Source of the DNA: Mannheimia haemolytica
Lineage (GTDB): Bacteria > Pseudomonadota > Gammaproteobacteria > Enterobacterales > Pasteurellaceae
Direction of reading: 5' to 3'
Assembly (NCBI RefSeq): GCF_004342115.1
Contig: NZ_SMAC01000009.1
Span: forward strand, 1 to 64,000
Length of the DNA stretch: 64,000 nucleotides
The notes under the pieces are model-generated. The model searched no databases and was not told where the DNA came from. It saw only the letters and a list, made by a program, of their open reading frames with translations. Numbering within the stretch: the stretch's first letter is position 1; each line of letters begins with the position of its first letter. The position numbers were made by a program, and so were the translations under genes. Shown here piece by piece: positions 1-8,979 of this stretch.

Positions 1-2
1 AT

Positions 3-251
3 GTGCTTGATGTGAGTGAATTTAACCATTTTCGCATTAATCACAGCACACACTTCGCTGAAAATCAAAATCACATTAATGGAATTGAGAATTTTGGGAG
101 CCAAGCAAAACGCCATTTGCGTAAGTTTAACGGCATTCCCAAAGTGCATTTTGAGCTGTATTTGAAAGAATGCGAATGGCGTTTTAATCACAGTGACTTA
201 AAATCTCAAATATCCTTTTTAAAACAATTGGTTAAGGGTAGTTTAGGTTAG
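3..251 (+). pseudogene. IS1016-like (IS1595 family) transposase, C-terminal part
   Basis: The open frame enters from the left edge and gives the C-terminal part of an ISXO2-like DDE transposase. Recognisable family pieces are HINGIENF, AKRHLRKFNGIP and LKECEWRFNHS, followed by a normal stop. The rest of the gene lies outside the window, so whether the whole gene is intact cannot be told. In the usual IENFW motif the Trp is replaced by Gly (codon ggg), which may damage the enzyme. The stop codon overlaps the start of the element's terminal inverted repeat. The transposase points towards the capsule export operon. Confidence 0.8.
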
Positions 252-268
252 TTATCTAGGACAGCCCC
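250..268. mobile_element. Right terminal inverted repeat of IS1016-like element
   Basis: Read on the minus strand this is GGGGCTGTCCTAGATAACT, the kind of terminal repeat carried by IS1016/IS1595-type elements. It begins at the transposase stop codon and ends about 110 bases before the bexD-type start. This marks the right boundary of the insertion sequence. The left end lies outside the window. Confidence 0.75.
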
Positions 269-381
269 AAAATCAAATACAAAAATACAACCTATTGTTT
301 CTATTAAATAGTATTGATAAGTTAAGCTACGCCTAGCTTAACATTAGTGCTATACTACTATCAAATGTAATGAGGTATCTA

Positions 382-1557
382 ATGAAAAAAACATCTTTGT
401 TTAGTCTATTCACTTTTAGCTTACTATCAGCCTGCTCCAGCCTACCAACGTCCGGCCCGAGCTATAGCGAAGTCTTAGCAAGTAATGAAAATAACGCTGA
501 AACACAATTACCTGAAGTCAATTTAATCAAGTTAGATAACATCACCGTACAAAACTTATACCAAGCGCAACAATCTCAACGTTTTTCAGGCTTTGATGGC
601 TCAATCGGTGTGGGTGGTTATGCCGGAACAGTTAATGTAGGCGATATATTGGAAATATCCATTTGGGAAGCGCCACCTGCCGTGCTATTTGGTGGAACAT
701 TTAGTGCAGAAGGGCAAGGTAATGGGCATTTAACTCAATTACCACAGCAAATGGTGAACAAAAATGGTACGGTAACTGTGCCTTTTATCGGTAACATTAA
801 AGTGGCAGGGAAAACGCCTGAAGCTATTCAAAATCAAATTGTTGGTGCATTAAGCCGTAAGGCCAATCAGCCTCAAGCATTAGTTCGTATTGCGAATAAC
901 TTGTCGTCTGATGTTACTGTTATCCGCCAAGGAAATAGCATTCGTATGCCATTAAGCGCAAATAACGAGCGCATTTTAGATGCCGTTGCGGCAGTAGGTG
1001 GTACAAGCGAAAATATTGAAGATGTAACGGTTCGTTTAACACGTGGAAATAAAGTACGTTCGATGGCGTTTGAAACCTTAATTGCCGATCCCTCACAAAA
1101 TATTACATTACGTTCAGGCGATGTTGTTGCCTTAATGAATACGCCTTATAGCTTTACCGGCTTGGGGGCTGTGGGAAATAATCAGCAAATGCGTTTCTCA
1201 AGTAAAGGGATTACACTTGCTGAAGCTATAGGTAAGATGGGGGGATTAATTGATGATCGTTCAGACCCTCGTGGTGTGTTCGTATTCCGCCATATTCCTT
1301 TTACACAATTAGATTACGATAACCAAGCTCAATGGCGTGAAAAAGGTTATGCAGAGGGAATGGACGTTCCAACTGTTTATCAGGTGAATTTATTAAAACC
1401 GCAATCAATGTTTTTATTGCAGCGTTTCCCTATTCAAGATAAAGATATTGTATATGTGTCGAATGCTCCACTGTCTGAATTTCAAAAATTCTTGAGAATG
1501 ATTTTCTCCATTACTACACCAATTACAGGTACAGCTAATACAATTAGAGCGTACTAA
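382..1557 (+). CDS. bexD: Capsule polysaccharide export outer-membrane lipoprotein (BexD/CtrA/Wza family)
   Basis: This is the outer-membrane channel component of an ABC-dependent group 2/3 capsule exporter. The 391-residue product starts with a lipoprotein signal (MKKTSLF...LLSAC, modified Cys at residue 18). The polysaccharide export domain follows at about residues 80-190 and soluble ligand-binding repeats after that. An in-frame ATG four codons upstream exists, but TGAGG sits six bases before the ATG at 382, so I prefer that start. It is the first of four tightly packed genes that match bexDCBA (cpxDCBA, ctrABCD, kpsDEMT). The capsule synthesis genes, normally divergent from this operon, are not visible. 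An insertion element occupies that side. Confidence 0.9.
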   Translation: MKKTSLFSLFTFSLLSACSSLPTSGPSYSEVLASNENNAETQLPEVNLIKLDNITVQNLYQAQQSQRFSGFDGSIGVGGYAGTVNVGDILEISIWEAPPAVLFGGTFSAEGQGNGHLTQLPQQMVNKNGTVTVPFIGNIKVAGKTPEAIQNQIVGALSRKANQPQALVRIANNLSSDVTVIRQGNSIRMPLSANNERILDAVAAVGGTSENIEDVTVRLTRGNKVRSMAFETLIADPSQNITLRSGDVVALMNTPYSFTGLGAVGNNQQMRFSSKGITLAEAIGKMGGLIDDRSDPRGVFVFRHIPFTQLDYDNQAQWREKGYAEGMDVPTVYQVNLLKPQSMFLLQRFPIQDKDIVYVSNAPLSEFQKFLRMIFSITTPITGTANTIRAY

Positions 1558-1628
1558 TTAGCTCATAGATAAAATGGTAAAAAATCATTAAAAAATGACC
1601 GCTTGTAACACTTTTCGTTGAGGATTTT

Positions 1629-2732
1629 ATGTCAAAGAAGAAAAAACATTTTTTAGCCAACCCTTTGTTGTGGCTAACTGTAATTATTCCAACTGCTTGT
1701 TCCGGAATTTATTATTCCTTATTTGCCTCTGATATTTATGTTTCAGAATCTAGCTTTGTGGTTCGTTCACCGAATAATCAATCCAGCTTAACCGGCGTGG
1801 GTGCTTTATTGCAAAACTCCGGTTTCGCCCGTTCTCAAGATGATACCTATTCAGTTCAGGAATATATGCGTTCCCGTACCGCATTAGAGCAACTTGAAGC
1901 AGAAATTCCGGTAAAACGTTTTTATAGTGAGCAAGGTGATTTACTAAGCAAATTTAACGGTTTCGGATTTAACGATACCCAAGAAGCGTTTTACCGTTAC
2001 TTTAAAGAACATCTGAATATTGATGTCGATTCTATTTCAGGTATTGCGACGTTACGCGTTCGTGCTTTTAATGCCGAAGAAGGGCAGAAAATTAACGAGA
2101 ATTTATTACAGCAAGGAGAAACATTAATTAACCGTCTTAATGAAAGAGCAAGACAAGATACGGTTGAGTTTGCAGAAGAACGCGTAAAAGAGGCCGAAAA
2201 AGATGTCAATAATACTGCGTTAGCATTAAGCCAATATCGAACCAAAAATAAAATTTATGATTTACCTGCACAATCCGGCGTCCAGCTCTCATTAATTTCT
2301 ACCTTAAAAAGTGAATTAATTCGGGTTGAAACACAATTAGCACAATTGCAGTCAATTACGCCGGATAATCCTCAGGTAGCCGCATTACAAATGCGTCAAA
2401 AAAGTTTGAAAAAAGAAATTGATGACCAATCTAAACAACTTGCAGGAGGTAATACTTCTGTGGCAACGCAAACAGCTGAATATCAGCGTTTAGTTTTAGC
2501 TAACGAGCTAGCTCAACAACAGCTTTCAGCGGCAATGACATCGCTACAAAATACAAGAGGAGAGGCTGATCGCCAGCAACTTTATTTAGAGGTAATTGGT
2601 AAACCAAGCAAACCGGATTGGGCATTAGAACCCTACAGAATTTATAATATTATATCAACTTTTTTTATCGGCTTAATTCTATTTGGAGTATTAAGTTTGT
2701 TAATAGCAAGTATCAGAGAGCATAAAAACTAA
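1629..2732 (+). CDS. bexC: Capsule export inner-membrane periplasmic adaptor (BexC/CtrB/KpsE)
   Basis: A 367-residue polysaccharide co-polymerase-type protein linking the inner-membrane ABC transporter to the outer-membrane channel. There is one membrane segment near residues 13-33 and a second near 338-358. A long periplasmic region between them is predicted to be coiled coil at about residues 165-310 (repeated Gln/Glu/Leu-rich heptads). The ribosome site GAGGA precedes the ATG. It ends in TAATG, its stop overlapping the start of the permease gene, which indicates translational coupling. Confidence 0.9.
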   Translation: MSKKKKHFLANPLLWLTVIIPTACSGIYYSLFASDIYVSESSFVVRSPNNQSSLTGVGALLQNSGFARSQDDTYSVQEYMRSRTALEQLEAEIPVKRFYSEQGDLLSKFNGFGFNDTQEAFYRYFKEHLNIDVDSISGIATLRVRAFNAEEGQKINENLLQQGETLINRLNERARQDTVEFAEERVKEAEKDVNNTALALSQYRTKNKIYDLPAQSGVQLSLISTLKSELIRVETQLAQLQSITPDNPQVAALQMRQKSLKKEIDDQSKQLAGGNTSVATQTAEYQRLVLANELAQQQLSAAMTSLQNTRGEADRQQLYLEVIGKPSKPDWALEPYRIYNIISTFFIGLILFGVLSLLIASIREHKN

Positions 2733-3529
2733 TGCGATATGGTGATAATACAACCTTTAAACGTTCCTGCGTGATTCAAAAACGAGTGATTCACGCTCTT
2801 TTAATGCGAGAGTTGATCACCCGTTATGGGCGTAGAAATATTGGCTTTTTATGGCTGTTTATTGAACCCTTATTATTAACTCTAATCATTTCATTAGCTT
2901 GGAAGTACATTAAAGCTGATAAATATTCTACGCTTAATATTGTTGCATTTATGCTTACCGGCTATCCGATTGCAATGATGTGGAGAAATACAACAAATAG
3001 ATCTAAGGGAGCTATATCCGCAAATATTAGCCTGCTTTATCATCGAAACGTTCGTGTATTAGATACCATATTCACTCGAGCTTTATTGGAAGTTGCAGGG
3101 ACATCTATTGCTCAAATCCTATTAATGGCGTTTTTTATCGCTATTGGCTGGATAGATGTACCCCACGATATTTTCTATATGCTTTGTGCTTGGGTATTAA
3201 TGGCATTTTTTGCATTAGGTTTAGGCTTAATTATCTGTGCATTAGCACATTATATTGAACCATTTGGCAGAATTTGGGGAACCTTTAGCTTCGTATTACT
3301 TCCATTGTCCGGAGCATTCTTTTTCGTCCATAACTTACCATCACAAGCACAGCAAATCGCACTGTGGTTTCCAATGATTCACGGTACAGAAATGTTCAGA
3401 CATGGCTATTTTGGCGAAACTGTCATTACCTATGAAAGCATTAGTTATATTATAGTCAGCGATCTTATTCTGTTATTCATCGGCTTACTCTTTGTGAGAA
3501 GTTTTAGTAAAGGAATCGAACCTAGATGA
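2732..3529 (+). CDS. bexB: Capsule export ABC transporter permease (BexB/CtrC/KpsM)
   Basis: A 265-residue ABC-2 type membrane protein with about six hydrophobic segments and the family's conserved N-terminal stretch [14 protein letters not shown]. It forms the inner-membrane path for lipid-linked capsule polysaccharide together with the ATPase encoded next. The start overlaps the preceding stop and the end overlaps the start of the ATPase gene by four bases (ATGA). The operon is therefore compact and probably expressed as one unit. Confidence 0.92.
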   Translation: MRYGDNTTFKRSCVIQKRVIHALLMRELITRYGRRNIGFLWLFIEPLLLTLIISLAWKYIKADKYSTLNIVAFMLTGYPIAMMWRNTTNRSKGAISANISLLYHRNVRVLDTIFTRALLEVAGTSIAQILLMAFFIAIGWIDVPHDIFYMLCAWVLMAFFALGLGLIICALAHYIEPFGRIWGTFSFVLLPLSGAFFFVHNLPSQAQQIALWFPMIHGTEMFRHGYFGETVITYESISYIIVSDLILLFIGLLFVRSFSKGIEPR

Positions 3530-4173
3530 TTAGTATTAGAAATGTCAGTAAGCGTTATAGAACAAATAGCGGTTGGCGTACCGTTCTTAAAGATATTAAC
3601 TTTGAGCTAAAAAAAGGTGAAAAAGTGGGTATTTTAGGGCGCAATGGTGCAGGAAAATCAACCTTAATCCGTTTAATGAGCGGAGTAGAACCTCCAACAA
3701 CAGGTACGATTGAACGTCAAATGTCGATTTCTTGGCCACTGGCATTTAGTGGTGCATTCCAGGGTAGTTTGACCGGAATGGATAATCTTCGTTTCGTCAG
3801 CCGAATTTATGATGCTGATTTTGACTATGTAAAATCTTTCACCGAAGAATTTTCAGAACTCGGCGAATATTTATATGAACCGGTAAAAAGCTATTCTTCT
3901 GGTATGAAGGCCCGTTTAGCCTTTGCATTATCGCTTTCTATTGAATTTGATTGTTACTTAATTGATGAAGTGATTGCAGTAGGCGATGCTCGATTCGCTG
4001 CCAAATGTAAGCACGAGCTTTTTGAAAAACGGAAAGACCGTTCATTGATTTTAGTTTCTCATAGCCCAGCCTCAATTAAAGAATATTGCGATTCTGCAAT
4101 GGTTTTAGAAGAGGGTATCATGCATACTTTTGATTCTATAGATAACGCTTATAATTTCTACAATAAAACATAA
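3526..4173 (+). CDS. bexA: Capsule export ABC transporter ATP-binding protein (BexA/CtrD/KpsT)
   Basis: A 215-residue ATPase of the polysaccharide/teichoic acid export type. Walker A is GRNGAGKST at residues 38-46, the signature motif SSGMKARL lies near residue 125, Walker B (CYLIDEV) is near residue 147, and the switch His is in LVSHSP. The length matches BexA (217 residues in H. influenzae, from memory). It overlaps the permease gene by four bases. The gene is followed at once by a perfect inverted uptake-signal pair that probably terminates transcription. Confidence 0.93.
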   Translation: MISIRNVSKRYRTNSGWRTVLKDINFELKKGEKVGILGRNGAGKSTLIRLMSGVEPPTTGTIERQMSISWPLAFSGAFQGSLTGMDNLRFVSRIYDADFDYVKSFTEEFSELGEYLYEPVKSYSSGMKARLAFALSLSIEFDCYLIDEVIAVGDARFAAKCKHELFEKRKDRSLILVSHSPASIKEYCDSAMVLEEGIMHTFDSIDNAYNFYNKT

Positions 4174-4177
4174 AAGA

Positions 4178-4235
4178 ACAAGCGGTTATATTTCACAAGT
4201 TTTTCGCAAAAAACTCTCAAAATATAACCGCTTGT
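4178..4235. terminator. Uptake-signal inverted pair, bidirectional terminator
   Basis: ACAAGCGGT at 4178-4186 and ACCGCTTGT at 4227-4235 extend into arms of about 14 matching bases. The hairpin lies between the convergent bexA and yebE-like genes. Confidence 0.7.
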
Positions 4236-4250
4236 TACTAAAACTGAAAA

Positions 4251-4880
4251 TTAGAAACCTGCGTCTTTTTCTAATTGTTCAACTAATGCCTCAGCTAAAC
4301 CTAAAGCATCAGCTAAATTAGCTAAGAAAACGATTTCTTTGCGTTCTAAATCTCTGCATACTGCACGGGAAGCTAAGTAAACTTGTGTAGCCAATGCTTG
4401 GTCATTACCTACTTGGCGGGCAATCTCTTCAACTGTAGCCGGAGTGTCCATTTCTTGACGAATCCACTCAATGACTTCAGCCTCATCTCCAACTTGGGAA
4501 ACAATAGCTGCTTTTTCCTCTTCAGTAATAGCACCATCTGAAGCAGCAGCGGCAATCATTGCTTGTAAAATCACTTTACTTGCCACATTTTCATCTACAT
4601 TTTCAAAATTATTTTGGCTAAGTTCTGAAACCGATGAATTTTGCGCTTGATACTTTTGGTATGCTTGATAAGCAAGGCTACCGATAGCGGCTAAAGAGCC
4701 TAATTTTGCTAAACTTGAACCGCCATTACGCCCAAATAACGTTGAAATTAAACCAATAGCGACAGCGCCGCCACCAATTTTAGCGATCTGATCGTTTTTA
4801 GAATTACCTTTAATTAATCCGTTTGTAGCGGCATCTTTTGCTGTATCTAATACTTGACTTAAAATCTTACTGAAATCCAT
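4251..4880 (-). CDS. yebE: DUF533/YebE family inner-membrane protein with TerB-like domain
   Basis: A 209-residue protein of the DUF533 family. The N-terminal half contains a glycine-rich hydrophobic stretch (about residues 35-75) likely to sit in the membrane. The C-terminal half (about 95-205) is acidic and helical like the TerB fold, with AAAASDGAITEEEKAAI typical of that fold. The family is widespread in gamma-proteobacteria and of unknown function; in E. coli yebE responds to envelope stress. An AGAGGA site precedes the ATG. It stands alone, convergent with the capsule export operon. Confidence 0.8.
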   Translation of the reverse strand: MDFSKILSQVLDTAKDAATNGLIKGNSKNDQIAKIGGGAVAIGLISTLFGRNGGSSLAKLGSLAAIGSLAYQAYQKYQAQNSSVSELSQNNFENVDENVASKVILQAMIAAAASDGAITEEEKAAIVSQVGDEAEVIEWIRQEMDTPATVEEIARQVGNDQALATQVYLASRAVCRDLERKEIVFLANLADALGLAEALVEQLEKDAGF

Positions 4881-4951
4881 TTTTGTTCCTCTTGGTAAGT
4901 AAATGAAATTTACTCATTAGTCCTTAGATTCAAACAAGAGTTCAATTCAAA

Positions 4952-5425
4952 TTAAAGATAATTTCCACAACAGTGCTTAAACTTCTTTCCGGAGCCACAT
5001 ACACAAGGTTGTTTTTGATGAGGCAAAGGTACGGTAGGATCCACAAAAAACCATCGCTCATCAATTTGAACAAAAAGAGAGGTTTCGTGGTGTCCCTGTA
5101 TCCCCTCATCTGTATCAAAAAAGGCTTTAAATTCAACCTGACTATGTATTCTCGAAAGAGAAGGTAAGTGATTTAGCACGGATAATCCTACCCATTTTGT
5201 ATTTTCAGCCCACTCTTTCATTGCAGTCTGATCAAGTAATTTCTGCTGACTTGGCACTGTCGTTTCCACAATATAGGGAATATTAACCAAAGTATAAGCA
5301 CTGTAACGGGAGCGCATTAATTGCTCTGCCGTTGATGCAAATGTCTGTTTTAAATGGAAAGGTTGGCAACATTCAGCGTAGCGTTTGCCTGTTTGGCAAG
5401 GACAAGCGGTGATTTTTTCTAACAT
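4952..5425 (-). CDS. ychJ: YchJ family SEC-C motif protein
   Basis: A 157-residue protein with a cysteine-rich zinc-binding SEC-C-type motif at each end: [13 protein letters not shown] near residues 8-20 and [13 protein letters not shown] near 141-153. Between them is the NTF2-like YchJ core (MRSRYSAY...). This is the standard layout of the UPF0225/YchJ family, whose exact role is not settled. It is transcribed leftwards, away from the predicted origin. Confidence 0.88.
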   Translation of the reverse strand: MLEKITACPCQTGKRYAECCQPFHLKQTFASTAEQLMRSRYSAYTLVNIPYIVETTVPSQQKLLDQTAMKEWAENTKWVGLSVLNHLPSLSRIHSQVEFKAFFDTDEGIQGHHETSLFVQIDERWFFVDPTVPLPHQKQPCVCGSGKKFKHCCGNYL

Positions 5426-5469
5426 TTTTACATTTCCGCATAAAAATAAAGATGTGAAAAGTTTACGCT

Positions 5470-5830
5470 ATAAATAAAGAAAAATAAATTTTATAAAAAA
5501 GCGTGACATACCCCTTGTGGATAACTTATGCAAAAATCGTGAATTTTTTGGGTATTCATTGCTTTAAAAAGCCTTTATTCTATAGATTGTGGATAACTTA
5601 AGATTTTATCCACAGGTTAATTTATTGGTTAATTGATAGTATTCACCTATTTAAATTATACTAACTTATTGTTTTTAAATGAAAAGATCTTTTGTTCACA
5701 GAAAAATTAGGATCTAATAAGAGTAAGAATAAAGATCTTTATATAGATCTATATTATATTTAGTGTCGCATTTAGATCTTAACCTCTCTAAAAATCTATT
5801 TCCCAGATGATCCCTTTTTACGCTAAAATA
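5470..5830. other. oriC: Predicted chromosomal replication origin oriC
   Basis: A 448-base non-coding stretch between ychJ and mnmG. Three perfect DnaA boxes (TTATCCACA or complement) lie at 5516-5524, 5588-5596 and 5606-5614, with weaker ones at 5526-5534 (TTATGCAAA) and 5692-5700 (TTGTTCACA). Between these and mnmG is an AT-rich tract with six GATC sites (5686, 5711, 5734, 5746, 5775, 5809). Several are in GATCTTT/GATCTAT contexts resembling the E. coli 13-mer unwinding repeats. The order mnmG, AT-rich GATC tract, DnaA boxes is the same as in E. coli. This is sequence-based; cumulative GC skew over the whole chromosome would settle it. Confidence 0.85.
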
Positions 5831-5873
5831 TGCGCTCATTTTTCAGCAGAATTTGTAAGATAGTAGAAGAGAT

Positions 5874-7766
5874 ATGATTTACAACCAAATTTACGATGTG
5901 ATCGTGGTCGGCGGTGGTCACGCCGGCACAGAAGCGGCCCTAGCACCGGCACGAATGGGCTTAAAAACCCTGATTTTAACCCACAATGTTGATACCTTAG
6001 GGCAAATGTCGTGCAACCCGGCTATCGGAGGGATCGGCAAAGGCCATCTGGTTAAAGAGATCGATGCGATGGGCGGTTTAATGGCAAAAGCAACAGACGT
6101 TGCCGGGATCCAATTCCGTACCCTAAACAACTCAAAAGGGCCTGCGGTGCGTGCCACCCGTGCCCAAGCTGACCGTGTGCTTTACCGTAATGCGGTACGC
6201 ACTGCGTTAGAAAATCAACCAAATTTAGATATTTTCCAGCAAGAAGTAGTGGATATTTTGGTGGAAAACAACCGTGCAGTGGGTGCAGTTACCAAAATGG
6301 GCTTAACGTTTAAAGCCCGTGCGGTAGTTTTAACCGCTGGTACGTTCTTAGCGGGTAAGATCCACATTGGGTTGGATAACTATGCAGGTGGTCGTGCCGG
6401 CGATCCTGCTGCAACAATGTTGGCAGATCGTCTGCGTGATCTGAATTTGCGTGTTGATCGCCTTAAAACAGGTACACCACCTCGCCTCGATGCCCGTACC
6501 ATCAACTTTGACGTACTTGCCAAACAGCACGGCGATGAGGTGTTACCTGTCTTCTCTTTTATGGGCGATGTCTCACAGCACCCACGCCAAATTCCGTGCT
6601 ACATCACCCACACTAACGATCAAACCCACGATTTAATTCGCAACAGTCTTGATCGCAGCCCGATGTACACCGGTATTATCGAAGGGGTTGGTCCACGTTA
6701 CTGCCCGTCTATTGAAGATAAAGTAATGCGTTTTGCCGATCGTAATAGCCACCAGATCTACCTTGAACCGGAAGGCTTAAATACGATTGAGGTTTACCCG
6801 AACGGGATCTCCACCAGCTTGCCGTTTGATGTGCAAATGGGGATCGTCAACTCAATGAAAGGCTTGGAAAACACCCGCATCATCAAACCGGGCTATGCGA
6901 TTGAGTACGACTACTTCGACCCGCGTGATTTAAAACCAACCCTTGAAACCAAAGCGATTGACGGTTTATTCTTTGCCGGACAAATTAACGGCACGACCGG
7001 TTACGAAGAGGCAGGTGCGCAAGGTTTGCTGGCAGGGATTAACGTAGCGTTACAGGTTCAAGGTAAAGAGGCGTGGTATCCAACCCGTGATCAAGCCTAC
7101 ACCGGCGTGTTGGTGGACGACCTCTGTACATTAGGCACCAAAGAGCCATACCGTGTGTTTACCTCTCGTGCCGAATACCGTCTGTTGCTGCGTGAAGACA
7201 ATGCGGACATTCGTTTAACACCAAAAGCCCACGAACTAGGATTAATTGACGAGGCACGTTGGGTGCGTTTCAACCAAAAAATGGAAGCGATTGAGCAAGA
7301 AAGAGCTCGTTTGAAATCCACTTGGGCACATTTGCAAATGCCAAATCTGGACGAATTGAACGCGTTATTGGCTAATCCTTTAGCCCGTGAAGCAAGCGGT
7401 GAAGACTTAATCCGCCGTCCTGAAATGAGTTACGAAAAGCTGACCCAAATCGCCCTATTTGCCCCTGCTATTGAAGACAAGCAAGCGGCAGAACAGGTGG
7501 AAATTGCGATCAAATATCAGGGCTATATTGAGCATCAATACAACGAAATCGAACGCCATAAACGCCACGAAAACACCCTGATTCCGGTAGAGTTTGACTA
7601 CGACAAAGTCGAAAGCCTCTCCAACGAAGTGCGAGCTAAATTGATGCAACACCGCCCTGTCTCCATCGGGCAGGCAAGTCGCATTTCCGGCATCACACCG
7701 GCAGCGATTTCCATTCTGTTGGTGAATTTGAAGAAGCAAGGAATGTTGAAACGGGGTGAGCTGTAA
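5874..7766 (+). CDS. mnmG: tRNA uridine-5-carboxymethylaminomethyl modification enzyme MnmG (GidA)
   Basis: A 630-residue FAD protein that with MnmE adds the carboxymethylaminomethyl group to U34 of certain tRNAs. The dinucleotide fold [14 protein letters not shown] lies near residues 10-23. Family signatures [11 protein letters not shown] and the [16 protein letters not shown] stretch are present, and the C-terminal helical domain that binds MnmE follows. The length is the family norm. It is the first gene right of the predicted origin and is transcribed away from it, as in E. coli. Confidence 0.97.
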   Translation: MIYNQIYDVIVVGGGHAGTEAALAPARMGLKTLILTHNVDTLGQMSCNPAIGGIGKGHLVKEIDAMGGLMAKATDVAGIQFRTLNNSKGPAVRATRAQADRVLYRNAVRTALENQPNLDIFQQEVVDILVENNRAVGAVTKMGLTFKARAVVLTAGTFLAGKIHIGLDNYAGGRAGDPAATMLADRLRDLNLRVDRLKTGTPPRLDARTINFDVLAKQHGDEVLPVFSFMGDVSQHPRQIPCYITHTNDQTHDLIRNSLDRSPMYTGIIEGVGPRYCPSIEDKVMRFADRNSHQIYLEPEGLNTIEVYPNGISTSLPFDVQMGIVNSMKGLENTRIIKPGYAIEYDYFDPRDLKPTLETKAIDGLFFAGQINGTTGYEEAGAQGLLAGINVALQVQGKEAWYPTRDQAYTGVLVDDLCTLGTKEPYRVFTSRAEYRLLLREDNADIRLTPKAHELGLIDEARWVRFNQKMEAIEQERARLKSTWAHLQMPNLDELNALLANPLAREASGEDLIRRPEMSYEKLTQIALFAPAIEDKQAAEQVEIAIKYQGYIEHQYNEIERHKRHENTLIPVEFDYDKVESLSNEVRAKLMQHRPVSIGQASRISGITPAAISILLVNLKKQGMLKRGEL

Positions 7767-7771
7767 ATACT

Positions 7772-7817
7772 ACAAGCGGTTGGTTTTGCAGAAATTTTTG
7801 CAAAATTGACCGCTTGT
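7772..7817. terminator. Uptake-signal inverted pair after mnmG
   Basis: ACAAGCGGT at 7772 and ACCGCTTGT at 7809-7817 flank a T-rich loop. The hairpin closes mnmG. Its right arm directly abuts the broken 5' end of the Fic remnant. Confidence 0.6.
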
Positions 7818-7818
7818 A

Positions 7819-8085
7819 TTCTTTGGAGAAGGAAATACCCGAACTACCGCCGTATTTTTAATGATATATCTGCGTAAACTCGGTTTTTCGCCGTTCGATC
7901 ACCAAATGTTTGCCCAACCTTCGTGGTATTTCTGCAATGCACTTGTTCATACCAATTATGAAAATCTGCGACAAGGTGTATTTGTGACTAAAGCGTATTT
8001 AGTGATGTTTCTTGAAAATTTATTGTTTGAAAAAAGTCATTCGTTAAGTAATCGGGCATTGCGTATTAATGAAAATAATGATTAA
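7819..8085 (+). pseudogene. Fic family protein, C-terminal remnant
   Basis: Reading the frame upstream of the ATG at 7861 gives FFGEGNTRTTAVF followed by LMIYLRKLGF. This matches the Fic AMPylation motif HPFxEGNTRT and the helix after it. The downstream part (TKAYLVMFLENLLF, LSNRALRI) matches the typical Fic C-terminus. Everything before the motif is gone, and the catalytic His position reads Val (GTA), the end of the adjoining uptake signal. The remnant cannot encode an active enzyme. A 74-residue product starting at 7861 is possible but no clear ribosome site is seen. It is probably non-functional and lies between mnmG and rsmG. Confidence 0.75.
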
Positions 8086-8097
8086 GGAATTTGCAAA

Positions 8098-8712
8098 ATG
8101 TTAGCTAAATTAAACCGCTTGCTTGCTCAAGCCGAAATAAATTTGACCGATCAACAAAAAGAGCAGTTAGTTGGTTTTGTGAGATTATTGGATAAATGGA
8201 ATAAGGCGTATAACCTCACTTCCGTTCGCAACCCTGATGAAATGTTGGTTAAACATATTTTGGACAGCCTTGTTGTTAGTCGTCATTTACAAGGCGAAAC
8301 GTTTATTGATGTCGGCACGGGGCCGGGGCTACCGGGCATTCCGCTGGCGATTGCTAACCCTGATAAACAGTTCGTGCTACTAGACAGCTTAGGCAAACGC
8401 ATCACTTTTATCAAAAATGCGTTGCGTGAGCTTGGTATTAAAAACGTTACCCCAGTGCAAAGTCGAGTGGAGGAATACACTGAAAGCCAGTTTGACGGCG
8501 TATTAAGCCGAGCCTTTGCCTCGCTTAATGATATGATCGACTGGTGTTATCATTTACCGACTGAAAACGGTAAATTTTATGCATTAAAAGGCGTGTATGA
8601 TGAGCAGGAAATAACTGAAATCAAACAACCGATTCAGCTAGTGGAAGTGATTAAGCTTGAAGTACCTGAGTTGGTAGGAGAACGGCATTTAGTAGTGTTG
8701 AAAAAGCCCTAA
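8098..8712 (+). CDS. rsmG: 16S rRNA (guanine-527-N7) methyltransferase RsmG (GidB)
   Basis: A 204-residue SAM-dependent methyltransferase that makes m7G527 in 16S rRNA. The SAM-binding glycine-rich loop [16 protein letters not shown] lies near residues 65-80. The helix [25 protein letters not shown] near residues 35-58 is diagnostic for the family. Length is normal. In many gamma-proteobacteria rsmG is followed by atpI; here a terminator and a 30 kb sugar-metabolism block follow instead. Confidence 0.95.
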   Translation: MLAKLNRLLAQAEINLTDQQKEQLVGFVRLLDKWNKAYNLTSVRNPDEMLVKHILDSLVVSRHLQGETFIDVGTGPGLPGIPLAIANPDKQFVLLDSLGKRITFIKNALRELGIKNVTPVQSRVEEYTESQFDGVLSRAFASLNDMIDWCYHLPTENGKFYALKGVYDEQEITEIKQPIQLVEVIKLEVPELVGERHLVVLKKP

Positions 8713-8732
8713 TACATTGGAAGTTTAATGAT

Positions 8733-8828
8733 ACAAGCGGTCGAATTTGTAAATTTTTTTGCAAATCTGACTGCTTGTGTTAACTATTTTTCATAAAGCA
8801 TACCTGGTTAATAAGGTGTGCTTTTTTT
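8733..8828 (+). terminator. Two hairpins after rsmG
   Basis: First, an imperfect uptake-signal pair (ACAAGCGGT at 8733, ACTGCTTGT ending 8778). Second, a classic intrinsic terminator with stem AAAGCATACC / GGTGTGCTTT (8795-8804 with 8815-8824) followed by a T run. Confidence 0.75.
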
Positions 8829-8862
8829 ATAACCTATTATTTCATCTGATTTATTTCTATTT

Positions 8863-8878
8863 TGTGATGTGCTTCACA
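8863..8878. promoter_or_regulatory. Predicted CRP site upstream of xyloside operon
   Basis: TGTGATGTGCTTCACA fits the CRP consensus TGTGA-N6-TCACA perfectly. It lies about 100 bases before the ATG of the degraded symporter gene, so the remains of the operon still carry a catabolite control site. Confidence 0.75.
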
Positions 8879-8979
8879 AAAACAAAAAAACATAATGTAG
8901 TAAAAAATATTCGTAATTGAAGCCCTTATTTCTTTACCTGAAAATAAGCGAACTTAATTATATAACGAGGAGGTTCGTA

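Noticed and set aside
5918-6157. Long open frames antisense to mnmG, and similar frames antisense to carB, atpA and other genes
   Set aside because: They follow the codon pattern of the strongly conserved genes on the other strand and have no ribosome sites or homology.
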